A stretch of DNA of 54,617 nucleotides, taken from Gammaproteobacteria bacterium UBA4421 (GTDB lineage: Bacteria > Pseudomonadota > Gammaproteobacteria > Pseudomonadales > Azotimanducaceae). The position numbers were made by a program, and so were the translations under genes. A model generated the notes under the pieces. That model was not told where the DNA came from and searched no databases. It saw only the letters and a list, made by a program, of their open reading frames with translations. The DNA is taken from the NCBI GenBank assembly GCA_002389675.1, contig DGQF01000034.1:1-54617 (forward strand). The letters run 5' to 3'. Below are positions 39,701 through 48,820 of this stretch, piece by piece. The first letter of the stretch is position 1, and the number at the start of each line of letters is the position of its first letter.

Positions 39701-41785
39701 TTATGAAGCGGCCTTGCGTGCTTTGACTTCTGCAATTACAGATTCTGCGACGTTGTTCGGGCAGGGCGCGTAGTGGGAGAATTCCATCGAGAATTGGCCC
39801 CTGCCAGAGGTCATCGTGCGTAGGTCGCCGATGTAACCGAACATGGCGGCGAGCGGGCAGTCCGCCTTTACGCGTACGCCGGTAATGCCTGCTTCTTGCG
39901 ATTTGATCATGCCACGACGTCGGTTTAAGTCTCCGATCACGTCGCCGACATGGTCATCGGGTGTAAATACGTCCACTTTCATCACTGGCTCAAGCAATTG
40001 CGGAGAGGCCTTAGGTATGGATTGCCGATAGGCGGCTTTGGCTGCCAACTCATAGGCAATTGCGGATGAGTCAACCGGGTGGAATCCACCATCGGTCAAG
40101 GTGACCTTCACGTCCAGCAACGGGAATCCCGCCAAAGTACCTTCATCCATGGAAACACCGAAGGCTTTTTCAACGGCAGGCCAAAATTCACGCGGGACGT
40201 TGCCACCCGTGACAGAGGAAATAAACTCGTATCCGCTGCCGGTTTCACCGGGCTCAATAATATAGTCAATTTTTGCAAACTGCCCTGCGCCACCGGTTTG
40301 TTTCTTGTGGGTATAGCTGTCCTCAATTCGGCGGGTGATGGTTTCACGATAAGCCACTTGAGGCTTGCCGACGTCAACGTCAATCCCATGGGTGCGCTTG
40401 AGAATGTCTACTTTAATGTCAAGGTGGAGCTCCCCCATACCTTTCATGATGGTTTCGCCAGATTCTTCATCTGTTTCAACATAGAACGAAGGATCTTCCT
40501 GAATCATCTTAGAAAGTGCGATGCCCATTTTTTCTGCGCCTGCTTTGTCTCGTGGCGCAATGGCGACTGAAATAACCGGATCCGGAAACACCATCGGTTC
40601 TAGCGTGGCAGGCTGATTGGGATCACAAAGGGTATGTCCTGTTTTGGTATTTTTCATTCCCAATAAAGCAACGATGTCACCTGCTTGTGCGGAATCGAGT
40701 TCCAGGCGCGAATCCGCATGCATTTCCACAATGCGACCAATGCGTTCGGTTTTGCCGGTAAACGTATTGAGCACGGTATCCCCTTTGGACAAAGTGCCTG
40801 AATAGATCCGGGTGAAGGTGAGTGCTCCATAACGATCGTCCATGATTTTGAACGCCAACGCGCGTAAAGGCGCTTGGGGGTCGACAATCGCCTTTCCACC
40901 TGTTTCGACACCCTCAAGATCAACCTCGGGTTGAGCCTCTACTTCAGTCGGGTTAGGCAGGTAGTCAACGACGGCATTGAGTACGTTCTGCACGCCCTTG
41001 TTTTTGAAAGCAGAACCGCAAAATGTTGGGAAGAAGGAAAGCGCAATAGTGCCTTTACGAATGCAGGCTTGAAGCGCTTCAACTGATGGCTCTTCGCCCT
41101 CAAGATAGGCCTCCATCAAATCGTCGTCTTGCTCCAGAGCTGTTTCAACTAATGCCTCACGGTATTCTTCAACTCGATCTACCATATCCTCTGGCACGTC
41201 TTGTACTTCATAGGATTCGGGGTTGCCGGTGTCGTCCCAAACGAAGGCCTTGCGGGTCAGAAGGTCGACAACGCCGACAAACTGGTCTTCGATGCCAATA
41301 GGCAGAGTCATGACCAGTGGAACAGCGCCCAAGATATCTTTAATTTGCCCCACTACGCGGTAGAAGTCTGCGCCCAGTCGGTCGAGTTTGTTAACAAAGA
41401 TGAGGCGAGCCACTTCCGACTCATTGGCGTAGCGCCAGTTGGTTTCAGATTGAGGCTCGACGCCGCCAGATCCGCAGAAGACTCCCACGCCACCATCTAA
41501 GACCTTTAAAGAGCGATAGACCTCGATCGTAAAGTCGACGTGCCCGGGAGTGTCGATGATGTTTAGGCGATGCCCGTCCCATTCACAGGAAGTTGCGGCA
41601 GATTGTATGGTTATGCCGCGTTCTTGCTCTTGTTCCATGAAGTCCGTGGTTGCCGCGCCATCATGTACTTCGCCAATTTTGTGGATTTTGCCGGTCAGTT
41701 TTAGTATGCGTTCTGTGGTTGTGGTTTTACCAGCATCCACGTGGGCGAAGATCCCGATATTACGATAGAGCGATAAGTCAGTCAT
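39701..41785 (-). CDS. fusA2: Elongation factor G, second type (EF-G2)
   Basis: A translational GTPase of the EF-G family. I start at ATG 41785 ([20 protein letters not shown]), giving 694 residues; a TTG four codons upstream is unlikely. The G motifs [24 protein letters not shown] and NKLD are intact, and all five domains appear present by length. The sequence resembles the EF-G 2 branch of marine gammaproteobacteria (e.g. '[20 protein letters not shown]') more than housekeeping FusA, and it is away from the str operon. Related duplicates are suspected to specialise in translocation or recycling, which is not shown here. Confidence 0.9.
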   Translation of the reverse strand: MTDLSLYRNIGIFAHVDAGKTTTTERILKLTGKIHKIGEVHDGAATTDFMEQEQERGITIQSAATSCEWDGHRLNIIDTPGHVDFTIEVYRSLKVLDGGVGVFCGSGGVEPQSETNWRYANESEVARLIFVNKLDRLGADFYRVVGQIKDILGAVPLVMTLPIGIEDQFVGVVDLLTRKAFVWDDTGNPESYEVQDVPEDMVDRVEEYREALVETALEQDDDLMEAYLEGEEPSVEALQACIRKGTIALSFFPTFCGSAFKNKGVQNVLNAVVDYLPNPTEVEAQPEVDLEGVETGGKAIVDPQAPLRALAFKIMDDRYGALTFTRIYSGTLSKGDTVLNTFTGKTERIGRIVEMHADSRLELDSAQAGDIVALLGMKNTKTGHTLCDPNQPATLEPMVFPDPVISVAIAPRDKAGAEKMGIALSKMIQEDPSFYVETDEESGETIMKGMGELHLDIKVDILKRTHGIDVDVGKPQVAYRETITRRIEDSYTHKKQTGGAGQFAKIDYIIEPGETGSGYEFISSVTGGNVPREFWPAVEKAFGVSMDEGTLAGFPLLDVKVTLTDGGFHPVDSSAIAYELAAKAAYRQSIPKASPQLLEPVMKVDVFTPDDHVGDVIGDLNRRRGMIKSQEAGITGVRVKADCPLAAMFGYIGDLRTMTSGRGQFSMEFSHYAPCPNNVAESVIAEVKARKAAS

Positions 41786-42141
41786 GTTAGTTCTCAAATA
41801 AACGTTTTTTTAGCAGCTTCAGCTTACTAACTTATTGAAAAATAAGGAGAAAAATATGAAGCCTAATTCGCGAGCGCGCATGTTATCAAACAACAGGGCA
41901 AAGCTCACGTGAAAAATGCGTGTCTGGCGCTCATATTGAAGCATTCGTTGCGTAGCGGTTGTAGCCCGTGAGGGCCCTGGGCCGGGCGTGAAACGCAGCG
42001 GTTGCAGAGTCTTGTCTGTGTTTGGTTCCTTGGGGTGCGCGTTGCGAGGCAAATAGGTCAAGGCCCGCTTGACGGATTGGCTTGGCAACATCCAACAATT
42101 TAGTTAATTTGGCACAGTGCCATAACGTGAGGGATTTGATT
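41786..42141. other. Divergent intergenic region between EF-G2 and the VOC gene
   Basis: The 356 bp hold the upstream regions of both genes, a very small open frame at 41856-41912, and a short GC-rich stretch with GGGCCC and GGCCC copies (about 41971-41985). I recognised no RNA gene and no convincing sigma-70 promoter. Confidence 0.5.
41856..41912 (+). CDS. Possible 18-residue small peptide
   Basis: An ATG-started frame (MKPNSRARMLSNNRAKLT then TGA) is preceded by AAGGAGA seven bases upstream, one of the strongest ribosome-binding sites in the window. The peptide is basic and has no recognisable domain or hydrophobic segment. It lies 229 bp before the VOC gene and could be a leader peptide, or the Shine-Dalgarno match may be chance. 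Evidence is only the start signal. Confidence 0.25.
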   Translation: MKPNSRARMLSNNRAKLT

Positions 42142-42675
42142 GTGCCTATGTTAGAACGATATGACTTCTTTCAAGAAGCCTACTTAGTGAACGATATAGA
42201 AAAAGCGTGTGAAAAGTGGAATCGGTTATACCGAGCGGGCCCGTTTGTGGTCACCCATCATCATAAAACCGACACCTTTATGTATCGCGGGACTACTCAG
42301 GAGGCAGATGTCAGTTATGCATTTGGATATTTGGGTAACATGATGATCCAGTTCATACAGCAGCATGATGATACGCCTTCGATATACCGAGATATGTATC
42401 GGTCAGGAGAGGAAGGGTTTCACCACGTGGGTATCCTCGTCAATAACTATGAACAAGAGAAACAGCGACTGCTGGATATGGGGTTTGTGCTGGCTTGCGA
42501 ATTGCACGCAGACAATGTGGATGCCTGTTACGTCGATACTCGTAGCTACAGCGGGGGATTCACCGAATTGCACGATGATCCGCCACATATATTGAATGCC
42601 TTTACCAGCTGGAAGCGTGCACACGAGTTATGGCGGCCCGGAGACCCGGCCATTATGCCCAGAGTCACAGGATAA
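42142..42675 (+). CDS. VOC (glyoxalase/bleomycin resistance) family protein
   Basis: A member of the vicinal-oxygen-chelate superfamily. I choose GTG 42142 (MPMLERYDFFQEAYLVNDIE), 7 nt after GAGGGA, for 177 residues; the frame is open to TTG 42082. Paired beta-alpha-beta-beta-beta modules are suggested by 'FQEAYLVNDIEKACEKWNRL' and 'FHHVGILVNNYEQEKQRLLD', with metal-ligand candidates in the histidine of HHVG and the glutamate of FTELHDD. Substrate unknown. It is followed by pabBC after 15 bp. Confidence 0.8.
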   Translation: MPMLERYDFFQEAYLVNDIEKACEKWNRLYRAGPFVVTHHHKTDTFMYRGTTQEADVSYAFGYLGNMMIQFIQQHDDTPSIYRDMYRSGEEGFHHVGILVNNYEQEKQRLLDMGFVLACELHADNVDACYVDTRSYSGGFTELHDDPPHILNAFTSWKRAHELWRPGDPAIMPRVTG

Positions 42676-42690
42676 CCTCTGTATTAACGT

Positions 42691-44481
42691 TTGGTTGACA
42701 GTGTGATATCGCGGGTCGTTTTGCGTGATGAAACTCGTCGGGGGTGGTTTGAATATACCCACCCCGTCGAGGTGATTGTTGCGCGCAGTGTTAAGGATGT
42801 TTTGCCGGCCTTAATTGACGTTGAACACCTCGTGCGATCTCGGCAGTTATACGCCGCCGGATTTGTAACTTATGAGGCCGCGGCGGGATTTGATGATGCT
42901 TTGCCTGCTGCAGCGCCTGGATTTATGCCGTTGTTGTGTTTCGGGTTATTCAGCGCACGCCATTTTATGTCATCACTTCCGCAGTCGGCGGATTCGGCGC
43001 TCGGCAGTTGGCAATCGAAAACAACGCGAGATGCTTACGAGGCCGACGTGCGATCACTAAGAGCCCGTATCGGCGCAGGTGATATCTACCAAGTAAATTA
43101 TACGACTCGGTTTGCGGCGCCGGGAGTTCTTAACTTTGAGGCCTTTATCCGCATGGGTGCCGATGCCCCTTATGGCGCGTTTATCGACGGGCCTGAATTT
43201 AGTGTTGTGTCAGCTTCGCCTGAATTATTCTTTACACGCCAGGGTCACCAAATCACCTGCAAACCGATGAAAGGTACGGCGGCCAGAGGATTGGATAGCG
43301 CGGCTGACAAGCATCAGGCGTGCTGGTTAGAGACTTCTGCGAAGAATCGGGCAGAAAACCTAATGATCACTGATATGGTCCGTAATGATTTGAGCCGCAT
43401 TGCGCAGTCGGCAAGTGTCTGCACGCCCGCATTGTTTAACGTCGAGCAATATCCAACCGTTTGGCAGATGACTTCAACTGTAACCGCGCGCACAAGCGCG
43501 AGTATCGCCGATGTCTTTCGGGCGCTTTTTCCCGGCGCGTCCATAACCGGTGCACCCAAGCGCGCGAGCATGGAATTTATCAATTCGCTGGAGAACTGCC
43601 CCCGTGAAATTTACACCGGTGCTATCGGCGTCTTGTGCCCCGACGGTGATGCAGAGTTCAATATCGCTATTCGTACGGCATGGTCGAACAAGCGCGAGGG
43701 CATCAGTGGTTATGGTTCGGGGGGCGGGATTGTTTGGGATTCAGACCCGTCAGACGAATTTGCTGAATTACAGGCGAAGACCAAAGTGCTCACTCGTGTT
43801 GTGGAAAAGTTTGACCTATTCGAGACTATGCTCAGCGATTCGAATCAGGGTGTGCATTTATTAGAGCGGCACTTGGCCAGATTATCAGCCAGTGCTCTTT
43901 ACTTCGCTTTTGACTTTGACGAACGAGCCGCGCGGCAGGCCATTTCTGAGCTAGTTGCCGGGTTGCCTGCATTACCTCATCGCGTGCGATTGGTGCTGGC
44001 AAAAGATGGCGCAATTGCGCTGCAGTCATCACCGCTAGCGAAGGTTGGCACCGCACAATCGGTTCAGTTGGCACAAACCGCAGTTAATGCTGCGGACGTT
44101 ACGCTTTACCATAAGACCAGTTCACGCAAGGTGTATGAGCGGGCCGCGGGCGAGGTAAATACTGATTGCGAAGCGGTTTTGTTCAATGCCCAAGGTCGTG
44201 TAACCGAGTCGGTGATCGCAAATTTGGTCTATCGTTGGCAGGGTGTGTTGTACACCCCGCCGGTGAGTGATGGTTTGCTGCCAGGGACGCTGCGGTCGGA
44301 ATTATTGGCCTGCGGTGAGATATATGAGCGTTCATTATCGCTGGACGAATTACCTTCAGTTGGCGACCTATACTTAATCAGCGCTCTAAGGGGTTGGCGG
44401 CGCGCTAAGATCGTTCTGCCAGAGGAGTCTGAAAACCTGCCTGCGTGTGGTTGGCTTGATGAGGATCAGATCAATGTATAA
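42691..44481 (+). CDS. pabB: Aminodeoxychorismate synthase I / aminotransferase class IV fusion (PabB-PabC)
   Basis: A bifunctional p-aminobenzoate enzyme for folate synthesis. Residues about 110-370 are the PabB chorismate-binding domain, with K194 in PMKGT (PIKGT in E. coli), 'GASITGAPKRASMEFI' and 'GYGSGGGIVWDSDP'. Residues about 375-596 resemble class IV PLP aminotransferases (aminodeoxychorismate lyase, PabC), with 'LLERHLARLSASALYFAF', the probable PLP lysine K475 in YHKTSSRK, and 'TESVIANLVYR'. The start TTG 42691 has no good ribosome-binding site and may be wrong. Ammonia would come from a separate PabA, which is not in this window. Confidence 0.93.
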   Translation: MVDSVISRVVLRDETRRGWFEYTHPVEVIVARSVKDVLPALIDVEHLVRSRQLYAAGFVTYEAAAGFDDALPAAAPGFMPLLCFGLFSARHFMSSLPQSADSALGSWQSKTTRDAYEADVRSLRARIGAGDIYQVNYTTRFAAPGVLNFEAFIRMGADAPYGAFIDGPEFSVVSASPELFFTRQGHQITCKPMKGTAARGLDSAADKHQACWLETSAKNRAENLMITDMVRNDLSRIAQSASVCTPALFNVEQYPTVWQMTSTVTARTSASIADVFRALFPGASITGAPKRASMEFINSLENCPREIYTGAIGVLCPDGDAEFNIAIRTAWSNKREGISGYGSGGGIVWDSDPSDEFAELQAKTKVLTRVVEKFDLFETMLSDSNQGVHLLERHLARLSASALYFAFDFDERAARQAISELVAGLPALPHRVRLVLAKDGAIALQSSPLAKVGTAQSVQLAQTAVNAADVTLYHKTSSRKVYERAAGEVNTDCEAVLFNAQGRVTESVIANLVYRWQGVLYTPPVSDGLLPGTLRSELLACGEIYERSLSLDELPSVGDLYLISALRGWRRAKIVLPEESENLPACGWLDEDQINV

Positions 44482-45139
44482 ATCTTATTTTTTTCTTGAA
44501 GGCGCGCAAGGCATTGATCCTTTTTGCATGCGCGCACAAGAGGCGGCTGACGCGTTGAGTGATTTGTTGCCTGAGGCTGCAGGCTATGTGCAAACTCGTA
44601 CTTTGACGGAGGCGGTTGACGCAGCGGAGCCCGCCCCTTTTTTGGGTATTGCCGAGCTATGGTTTGCGGATAAGTCGTTTGCGCTAGACAGCGCGCGTCA
44701 GGCGCGGTTGCTGGGTAGTTTACTCACTCCGGATGTGCGGGTGGGACCTGTTGTGACGGGGCGCGCACGCACCGTGATGCGTCTGCCGGATCATCATCAG
44801 GTTGGATCGATAAAAGGCGTTTTCCCGTTTCGGCGTTTAGCCCGCCTGACGGTGGCAGAATTCCAGCGTTATTGGTGGCTAAATCATGGTCCGATAGCCG
44901 CACAAACTGAGCAGGCGCTTTATTATTTGCAATGTCATCCCTTGGCTGAATCCTACACTTCTGGATTGCCCCCGTATGATGGTATTACTGAACTCCATTG
45001 GCGGGATATTGAGACGGCAAAAAAGGCGATGAATTCGCGTCAGATGACGCAGGACCAGTCACAAGATGCGAAAAATTTTGTTGATACCAACAGTGTTTTG
45101 CTTTTTTTTGCACACGAAGAGATTGTGCTAGAGGCATAA
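44474..45139 (+). CDS. EthD-domain protein (tandem ferredoxin-like folds)
   Basis: A 221-residue protein whose second half has the EthD signature 'RLARLTVAEFQRYWWLNHGP' followed by 'IAAQTEQALYYLQCHPL'. The first half looks like a second, diverged copy. EthD-type proteins include small proteins and domains in degradation and polyketide pathways, but the role here is unknown. I start at ATG 44474, 8 nt after GAGGA, which overlaps the pabB stop by 8 nt; the last base pairs of pabB therefore carry its ribosome-binding site. Confidence 0.7.
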   Translation: MYKSYFFLEGAQGIDPFCMRAQEAADALSDLLPEAAGYVQTRTLTEAVDAAEPAPFLGIAELWFADKSFALDSARQARLLGSLLTPDVRVGPVVTGRARTVMRLPDHHQVGSIKGVFPFRRLARLTVAEFQRYWWLNHGPIAAQTEQALYYLQCHPLAESYTSGLPPYDGITELHWRDIETAKKAMNSRQMTQDQSQDAKNFVDTNSVLLFFAHEEIVLEA

Positions 45140-45288
45140 CCACGAGCCACGGCGCGGCTACTCAAGGCCGGCGTACGAGCAAGGAAAAGACCAGTGACGG
45201 TCAGCTTCAATGGGGGTTTAGCAGCAACGGCCGATTTGAAGATTCAGAAAATGCCAGTGGCTTTCGCTGATATACCCGTGCTCCCCAA

Positions 45289-45317
45289 TTGACAAGACTG
45301 AGTTCGCCAAGGAAAAT
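45289..45317 (+). promoter_or_regulatory. Promoter of tRNA-Met
   Basis: TTGACA (45289-45294), a 17-bp spacer and GAAAAT (45312-45317, four of six matches) are followed by a very GC-rich GCGGCCCCCC stretch. It lies about 55 bp upstream of the tRNA, consistent with a short processed 5' leader. The weak -10 makes this moderate evidence. Confidence 0.4.
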
Positions 45318-45371
45318 GCGGCCCCCCAAGGGCCAGCCCGTCGACTGAACGCGGTTAAAGTCCTGCACAAT

Positions 45372-45448
45372 GGCTAGGTAGCTCAGCTGGTTAGAGCGCA
45401 CGATTCATAATCGTGAGGTCGGGAGTTCAAGTCTCCCCCTAGCTACCA
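45372..45448 (+). tRNA. tRNA-Met(CAU), elongator type
   Basis: A 77-nt cloverleaf: acceptor GGCTAGG/CCTAGCT (one G-U pair), D stem GCTC/GAGC, anticodon stem CACGA/TCGTG closing loop TTCATAA (anticodon CAT), T arm GGGAG-TTCAAGT-CTCCC, encoded CCA. CAU could be elongator Met or the lysidine-modified Ile2. Positions 4-5 are U-A, as in elongator Met, not the C-C that TilS prefers in tRNA-Ile2, so Met is favoured. Confidence 0.85.
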
Positions 45449-45654
45449 TTGTGTGCCAAGTGGTAGCTTACACTGCCTGTAAATTTCAAGTCCGATTGCA
45501 AAAATTTGAAGGGCACTGGGTTACGTTGGCCGCGTCAAAATCACGGGATTTTTCGGCAGTAAACACAGTTGTTCGAGCATATAGTGAGCGGCTGGCTCTA
45601 CACGCCAAGCGTCACTGCCAAGGCTGAGCATGGGTAGGACTGCAGGCTTTGGAC

Positions 45655-46200
45655 CTAAGGCGTATGCGGTATTTGGCGCAGTTGCGAAATATCGTAACCT
45701 TGGTCCTCAATCAGGCTCACGAGGGACTCGTAAGTGGCACTATCGATCCTCGGCGTGCGGGCCATCAGCCAGACGTAATCGCGCGCCTCGCGGCCGATGA
45801 TAGTTACCTCGTGGTTTGGGTCGACGTACATGACTCGATAATCGGCTTTGAAAGGCCAGATGAACTGCATTTTCCAAACGGCGTTGTTCTCAGGGCTGAC
45901 GAATCCCATCGGATTGGCGGTTTTTAGGGGGCCGCTGAGGGCGCCTTTATTGTAGGTAAAAGTGGTGGCTACTTTGCCATTGCCCAACCATTGATAATCC
46001 TCGGTAGCATTGTAGATGTCTTTTTCAATGAAAGTTGGGATGTTGGCAATCACAAACCAGCGCCCCATAAATTTTGGGAGGTCCAGTTCGGCGGTCAGGG
46101 AGAGGGGTTTATTTGTCATGGGTCGTGGGTTTGCACATGCGGTGGCGAGTATCAAAGTAGTGACGGCGGTGGCTGCAAGCAGTACGAAAGAGTTTCGCAT
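45655..46200 (-). CDS. blc: Lipocalin family lipoprotein (Blc-like)
   Basis: An outer-membrane lipocalin that likely binds lysophospholipid or fatty acids in the periplasm. The 181 residues have a signal peptide and cysteine 22 in LATAC, an imperfect lipobox, followed by the lipocalin signature 'FMGRWFVIANIP' (GxW) and 'DYVWLMARTP' near the C-terminus. E. coli Blc is of similar length (177). It is monocistronic between tRNA-Met and the cobalamin riboswitch. Confidence 0.88.
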   Translation of the reverse strand: MRNSFVLLAATAVTTLILATACANPRPMTNKPLSLTAELDLPKFMGRWFVIANIPTFIEKDIYNATEDYQWLGNGKVATTFTYNKGALSGPLKTANPMGFVSPENNAVWKMQFIWPFKADYRVMYVDPNHEVTIIGREARDYVWLMARTPRIDSATYESLVSLIEDQGYDISQLRQIPHTP

Positions 46201-46350
46201 GTCCAGATTTCGTAGAATTGAAGAAGCAGTAGGATAATAAAATCGCTGTGAAAATCCCGCGAAGGGCCTTGGGTAAGGTTTAGCGCAGGCAACCTCATTG
46301 TTGCCGCTGCTGCTTGCGAAGTCGCTATTACAGGCCTAAACTCCGCGCCG

Positions 46351-46525
46351 CAGGTGGCTTTGCTGCCTAGTGAGAGGGAAGAGGGTGCCCGGGAAATCAG
46401 TGTGAATCTGATGCTGGCCTCGCAACGGTAATTCGAGTTTTTGTAGTTCACTAAGCCACTGTGCTCAAGGCATGGGAAGGCGATCTACAAGAGTTTTGCT
46501 CAACTCATAAGTCCGTAGACCGACC
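46351..46525 (+). promoter_or_regulatory. Cobalamin (B12) riboswitch upstream of btuB
   Basis: Conserved AdoCbl-aptamer blocks occur in order and at normal spacing: AGGTGGC near the 5' end; GGGAAATCAGTG and GAATCTGATGCTGG at 46391-46418, ending in CGCAACGGTAA; GCCACTG at 46455-46461; GGGAAGGCG at 46474-46482; and the B12 box AAGTCCGTAGACCGACC at 46509-46525. The expression platform may involve a hairpin CCGCT/AGCGG at about 46548-46565 near the GGAG of the receptor gene. Confidence 0.92.
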
Positions 46526-46579
46526 TTTTTCTCCAATTTATCAGCAACCGCTCGAGGGCCAGCGGTACGTGGAGTAAAA

Positions 46580-48538
46580 ATGTCTTTGAACTATGTGTCG
46601 AAGCTGGTCGCAATTGCCAGCGTGTGTTTTTTGCCTGAATTTTCTGTAGCCGAAGTGATAAGTAGTGAACCCGCTGCAAGGGACTCGCGCACTGTTGGTG
46701 CGTCTGGAACAATGATCGACGAAATCACTGTGGTTGCCTCTCGATTGCCAGTGCAATCGTACGCAAGTGGTCGCGCTGTTACAGTTTTAGATCGAGAACA
46801 GATCAGCAAGCTCGGTTATCGATATGCGGTGGATCTCCTTCAGTTTGTCCCGGGCGTTTCTGTGAATCGTGCGGGGGGCTATGGCGGCGTTGCTCAGGTT
46901 CGAATTCGCGGCGCGGAGGCCAATCATTCAGTGGTGTTGATAGACGGCATTGATGTGTCAGCAGCGGTGACAGGGGAGTTTGATTTTTCCAGCTTGTTGA
47001 GTGCGGATATCGAGCGTATTGAGGTCCTCAGAGGCCCGCAAAGCGGCGTTTTCGGCTCCAACGCTCTGGGCGGTGTGATCAGCGTGACGACACGTCGTCC
47101 GCAAACCGGGTTCGAGTCGGATATGTCAATTGAAGTCGGCGATGACCGGCTCAGGGAAGGATCGATTTCTGTGAGTGGCGGTTCAACTCAAGTGCTTGGG
47201 CGCTTAAATTATACGCAAAGAAGGTCAAAATTTGATCTATCTGAGGATGATACATTAGCGCAGGAAAAAGATCAGGACGACAATCAGACGCTCAGCGGAC
47301 GGTTACTGATATCACCCGGCGAGACATTTTCGCTAGCGATTTCTGGGCGTTATGTGAGCAAGGATACAGACACTGAAGGGTTTGACTTCTCAGGTGGCCC
47401 ACTGCAAGGCTTGGCGGTAGACGACGAGAGTCGGTCCAAAACCAATGATTGGTCGCTCGGGGCCGTTGGGACCATGCGTCTTGCGCAGGATCGATCGCTG
47501 ACCCGGCTTTCCGTGTCGCAAAGCGAATCAAAACTAGATGCATTCTTTTTTGGCAACCAATCTGAGCGCGAACAATGGCGGCTGGATAGTCGCTGGCAAT
47601 GGCAGATGGCGTCGCAGAATCAAGCAACAACGGGATTTATTGAGCAGGAAAAAGAAAGTTTCCGTAACCTATATCCCTTTGACGCGAGTCAGCGGGCGAA
47701 GCAGACGCGAAAACTCGTTGGTTTTGGCGTTGAGCATAGATTAGATGTTGGCGAGCACTGGTATATAAATGGTGTATTGCGTCGCGATGAGAACGATGAT
47801 TTTTCCGACATCACCACCTATGCGCTCGACGGATCTTATCGCGTGAGCGCCAACACGCGTGTGCACATGAGCTATGGTAAAGGTGTTACCAATCCAACCT
47901 TTTTTGAGCAGTTTGGCTCGGTGCCTGACCGTTTCGAGGGAAATGCTGCGCTGAAGCCGGAATCTTCGCAGGGTTGGGATGTGGGTGTCGAACACCAGTG
48001 GCAAGACGGCGTATGGTTTGCTGACCTCACTTACTTCAAGGCAGATTTAGAGGACGAGATCATCAGCGTTTTTCCAAGTGTTGCCAATAGTCCGGGTACA
48101 AGTCAGCGTCAGGGGGTGGAGTTTACGACCCGCTTTCAGCCTAACGTTTCAACGGTGTTGAATTTGAGCTATACCTACACGGATGCTAGCCAGCCAGGGG
48201 CTAAAGAAGTTCGCCGACCAAAGCACAGTGGGGCGGCCAGTTTTGCATATCGGTTTGCCGCTGATCGAGCACAGTTTACGGCGAACGTTACCTTCGATGG
48301 AAAGATGTACGACGAGGATTTCCGTAATTTTTTCAACAACGGTTTTGTTTCCGAGCAGGTCGCCTTGGATAGCGTGATGTTAGTTAGCCTAGGGCTTGAT
48401 TTCTCGATCAACGCGGCGTGGCAAGTGCATGTGCGTGCAGAAAATTTATTTGATGAACGTTATCAGGAGGTGCTGAGTTATCGAGCGCCGGGTCGAGCAG
48501 TCGCAGCCGGGGTGCGTTTGACGTTGGGCGGGGGGTAA
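46580..48538 (+). CDS. btuB: TonB-dependent vitamin B12 receptor (BtuB-like)
   Basis: A 652-residue outer-membrane receptor with a signal peptide, a TonB box (DEITVVA, residues 47-53), a plug domain ('LLQFVPGVSVNRAGGYGGVA', 'RIEVLRGPQSGVFGSNALGG') and a beta-barrel ending in aromatic-alternating strands, though the last residues (TLGGG) lack the terminal phenylalanine. Assignment to cobalamin rests on the B12 riboswitch 54 bp upstream, plus similar length and plug. Energy is from TonB-ExbB-ExbD, not in this window. ATG 46580 follows GGAG. Confidence 0.9.
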   Translation: MSLNYVSKLVAIASVCFLPEFSVAEVISSEPAARDSRTVGASGTMIDEITVVASRLPVQSYASGRAVTVLDREQISKLGYRYAVDLLQFVPGVSVNRAGGYGGVAQVRIRGAEANHSVVLIDGIDVSAAVTGEFDFSSLLSADIERIEVLRGPQSGVFGSNALGGVISVTTRRPQTGFESDMSIEVGDDRLREGSISVSGGSTQVLGRLNYTQRRSKFDLSEDDTLAQEKDQDDNQTLSGRLLISPGETFSLAISGRYVSKDTDTEGFDFSGGPLQGLAVDDESRSKTNDWSLGAVGTMRLAQDRSLTRLSVSQSESKLDAFFFGNQSEREQWRLDSRWQWQMASQNQATTGFIEQEKESFRNLYPFDASQRAKQTRKLVGFGVEHRLDVGEHWYINGVLRRDENDDFSDITTYALDGSYRVSANTRVHMSYGKGVTNPTFFEQFGSVPDRFEGNAALKPESSQGWDVGVEHQWQDGVWFADLTYFKADLEDEIISVFPSVANSPGTSQRQGVEFTTRFQPNVSTVLNLSYTYTDASQPGAKEVRRPKHSGAASFAYRFAADRAQFTANVTFDGKMYDEDFRNFFNNGFVSEQVALDSVMLVSLGLDFSINAAWQVHVRAENLFDERYQEVLSYRAPGRAVAAGVRLTLGGG

Positions 48539-48820
48539 ACTCCACCAAAAGGCCCGGTCGCGCTCGAATCTTTCGATAATAGCGCTTTTATTGAGGTAAA
48601 TTGGCCCAAAGACTCGACGTTTGGCTATCTTTGTATAAAATTCCGCGCCTCTGTCTCTTGCGTTGTTCAGGAACCTGATTAGACGCTGTTAGGCGGGATG
48701 ACCACAAACCGAGCCACCCGATTTTAGGAGAAGGCGTGACTTCGATGGCGGGTCTTGCGTGACTTTAAATGGGGGTGCCCCAAGGCGCCAAATTAAACAA
48801 AAATATTTAGAGGTTAGAAC
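48539..48820 (+). other. Intergenic region upstream of the second receptor
   Basis: These 282 bp hold no convincing gene. An imperfect palindrome, ATAATAGCGCTTTTAT (48576-48591), lies near the 5' end. Part of the middle (around 48670-48690) superficially resembles a thiamine riboswitch 3' element, but the other conserved blocks are missing. No clear -35/-10 pair was found. Confidence 0.4.

Noticed and set aside
45372..45448. tRNA-Ile2 (CAU, lysidine) instead of tRNA-Met
   Set aside because: The acceptor stem has U4-A5, as in elongator Met, rather than C4-C5 expected for TilS recognition; not fully excluded without comparison to the full tRNA set.
45449..45654. AT-rich inverted repeat AAAATC/GATTTT near 45538-45553 as terminator of the lipocalin gene
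   Set aside because: The stem is only six mostly A-T pairs, too weak to call.
48660..48700. Segment resembling the 3' half of a thiamine (TPP) riboswitch (AACCTGAT followed by GGCGGGA)
   Set aside because: The required CTGAGA element and 5' half are missing upstream, and the GGGGTGCC string lies downstream in the wrong order.
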